Shown: positions 11,880-13,155 of the stretch, one piece after another
How the letters are laid out: every line of letters starts with the position of its first letter
How positions within the stretch are numbered: the stretch's first letter is position 1
From: Candidatus Woesebacteria bacterium RIFCSPHIGHO2_01_FULL_44_10
GTDB lineage: Bacteria; Patescibacteriota; Microgenomatia; UBA8517
Length of the DNA: 13,155 bases
Reading direction: 5' to 3'
Assembly (NCBI GenBank): GCA_001792465.1
Contig: MGGO01000001.1
Coordinates: 5,766-18,920, forward strand
Notes under the pieces: generated by a model
What the model saw: the letters and a program-made list of their open reading frames with translations, nothing else
The model's database searches: none
Told to the model about the DNA's origin: nothing
Position numbers and translations under genes: made by a program

Positions 11880-13155
11880 CTAATTTACCGTCAGGTAGGC
11901 AGGGACGCGGGGGAGAGGGCGGCTCATACGAACTTGCCTTTTAGGTGGCCAGTGCTTCATGGCAACTTTCAAAACGTCCTCGAGCATATCAGCGTGGACA
12001 AATTTAATGTCTTTTTTGATGTTTTGGGGAACGTCGATCAAGTTCTTCTTGTTGTCTTTCGGAAGCACCAGCTTTTTTAAGCCCGCGGTGTGGGCTGCAA
12101 TCGTTTTTTCTTTGACTCCACCGATTTCAAGAACTCTGCCTCTTAACGTCAACTCCCCGGTCATACCAACTTCCCTCTTAACGGGAATTTTAGTCAATGC
12201 CGATACCAGAGACGTTGCTATCGACACCCCCGCGCTTGGCCCGTCTTTTGGAATGGCTCCCTCCGGCACGTGGATGTGAACGTCCAACTTGCTGCCAAAA
12301 TCTTCGGCCAGTCCAAGCAAGCGCCAATTTGACTTTGTCCAGGTGAAAGCGGCCTTGGCCGACTCCTTCATGACATCCCCCAGCTGACCGGTAAGAGTCA
12401 ACTTTCCTTGTCCCGGCATGAGGGCAGTTTCGATAAAAATTATATCTCCGCCGGCCGGTGTATAAGCCAAGCCAGTGGACATTCCTACCTCATCCTTTTT
12501 CTCGGCAATGGTTGAGGTGAATTTCCTGGGCCCCAAATATTTACCAATAGATGAAAGGGAAACTTGCGATTTGATTTTTTTACCTTCCGCGACTTGACGC
12601 ACCAACTTCCTGCAAACCGTGGCCAAACTTCGTTCTAAGTTCCTGACTCCCGCTTCCCGGGTATACCTTTTGATGATTTCAATAAGCGCTTCTTTCTCCA
12701 GCACAATCTTTTTGTCCTCGAGCCCGTGGGCTCTAAGCTGCTTGGGCCACAAATACTTTCTGGCAATTGCGACTTTTTCCGTTTCAATATAGCCGGGGAA
12801 GCCAATGACCTCCATCCGGTCCAGCAGTGGACTTGGAATCGTATCAGTGATGTTGGCCGTGCAAATAAACATAACCTGAGACAGGTCATAAGGCACTTCT
12901 AAATAGTGATCGGAAAACTCCCGGTTTTGCTCCGGGTCCAAAGCCTCCAAAAGGGCACTTGACGGATCACCCCGAAAGTCCGTCCCAATCTTGTCCACTT
13001 CGTCAAGCATAAAGACCGGATTGACCGTCCCCGCGTCTTTTATTCCCTGGATAATTCGGCCCGGCAAGGCTCCAATATAGGTTCTTCTGTGACCTCTGAT
13101 TTCAGCTTCGTCCCGAATCCCACCCAAGGACACTCTGACAAATTTTCTGCCCAAA
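11880..13155 (-). CDS. lon: ATP-dependent protease Lon, N-terminal part cut by window edge
   Basis: Lon is a cytoplasmic AAA+ serine protease that degrades misfolded and regulatory proteins. The frame enters at the right edge (the first complete codon, 13154-13152, is Leu, not a start) with LGRKFVRVSLGGIRDEAEIR, the segment just after Walker A, and continues for 424 codons to TAG. Walker B VFMLDEVDKIG, sensor 1 CTAN and the arginine finger in LLDRMEVIGFPGY follow. The protease domain has the catalytic Ser in PKDGPSAG (codon 12236-12234) and, 43 residues later, the catalytic Lys, the second lysine of GGVKEK; this spacing equals that of the E. coli dyad. The N-terminal substrate domain and Walker A lie outside. 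Its last residues are a basic and proline-rich tail (RQVRMSRPLPRVPAYLTVN). Confidence 0.97.
   Translation of the reverse strand, partial: LGRKFVRVSLGGIRDEAEIRGHRRTYIGALPGRIIQGIKDAGTVNPVFMLDEVDKIGTDFRGDPSSALLEALDPEQNREFSDHYLEVPYDLSQVMFICTANITDTIPSPLLDRMEVIGFPGYIETEKVAIARKYLWPKQLRAHGLEDKKIVLEKEALIEIIKRYTREAGVRNLERSLATVCRKLVRQVAEGKKIKSQVSLSSIGKYLGPRKFTSTIAEKKDEVGMSTGLAYTPAGGDIIFIETALMPGQGKLTLTGQLGDVMKESAKAAFTWTKSNWRLLGLAEDFGSKLDVHIHVPEGAIPKDGPSAGVSIATSLVSALTKIPVKREVGMTGELTLRGRVLEIGGVKEKTIAAHTAGLKKLVLPKDNKKNLIDVPQNIKKDIKFVHADMLEDVLKVAMKHWPPKRQVRMSRPLPRVPAYLTVN

Overview
The window is a dense stretch of a bacterial chromosome with moderate GC, nearly all coding, and no insertion sequences, phage genes or CRISPR. 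It looks like a Candidate Phyla Radiation (Patescibacteria) genome, possibly Microgenomates. This is an inference. It rests on a class I lysyl-tRNA synthetase, shortened or divergent housekeeping proteins, a small coiled-coil protein of a type I associate with that group, and a tRNA gene without encoded CCA. UGA works as a stop: it ends several genes, often inside ATGA start/stop overlaps. That argues against the UGA=Gly code of Gracilibacteria and Absconditabacteria.

Layout from left to right. secA (minus, cut by the left edge) diverges from a 96-residue coiled-coil protein gene (plus). That gene converges on an operon (minus) of an ABC exporter followed by a spermidine-synthase-like methyltransferase. 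rarA (plus) diverges from the exporter and is followed by three tiny membrane-protein genes that overlap one another; the last of them also overlaps the 3' end of serS. Then on the minus strand come serS, a RelE/ParE-type toxin with its ribbon-helix-helix antitoxin, and lysS coupled to an HD-domain hydrolase gene. Further right on the minus strand are a 65-residue orphan, greA with a structured leader, a family 2 glycosyltransferase, tRNA-Glu(CTC), and the 3' part of lon, cut by the right edge.

The most striking signal is in the promoters. A -10 box, often the extended form TGnTAnAAT, ends 6 to 12 bases before the start codon of secA, the ABC exporter, rarA, serS, the antitoxin and lysS, and before the coiled-coil gene. 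A similar box sits 8 bases before the tRNA. In most cases the predicted transcription start falls on or within a few bases of the start codon, so the mRNAs would be leaderless or nearly so. Genes that do have an upstream transcript (the 32-residue ORF, the 65-residue orphan, the HD protein) instead show Shine-Dalgarno-like sequences. The organism therefore seems to run two initiation modes side by side.

Other points worth a second look are: the rarA-linked cassette of three overlapping micro-membrane proteins; a roughly 120-base structured RNA or attenuator with an 18-codon leader ORF ahead of greA; a ladder of four mutually complementary GGGAGGT/ACCTCCC elements between greA and the orphan; a perfect 21-base palindromic operator inside the antitoxin promoter; and a glycosyltransferase whose only usable start is a TTG one base beyond the 3' end of the tRNA.
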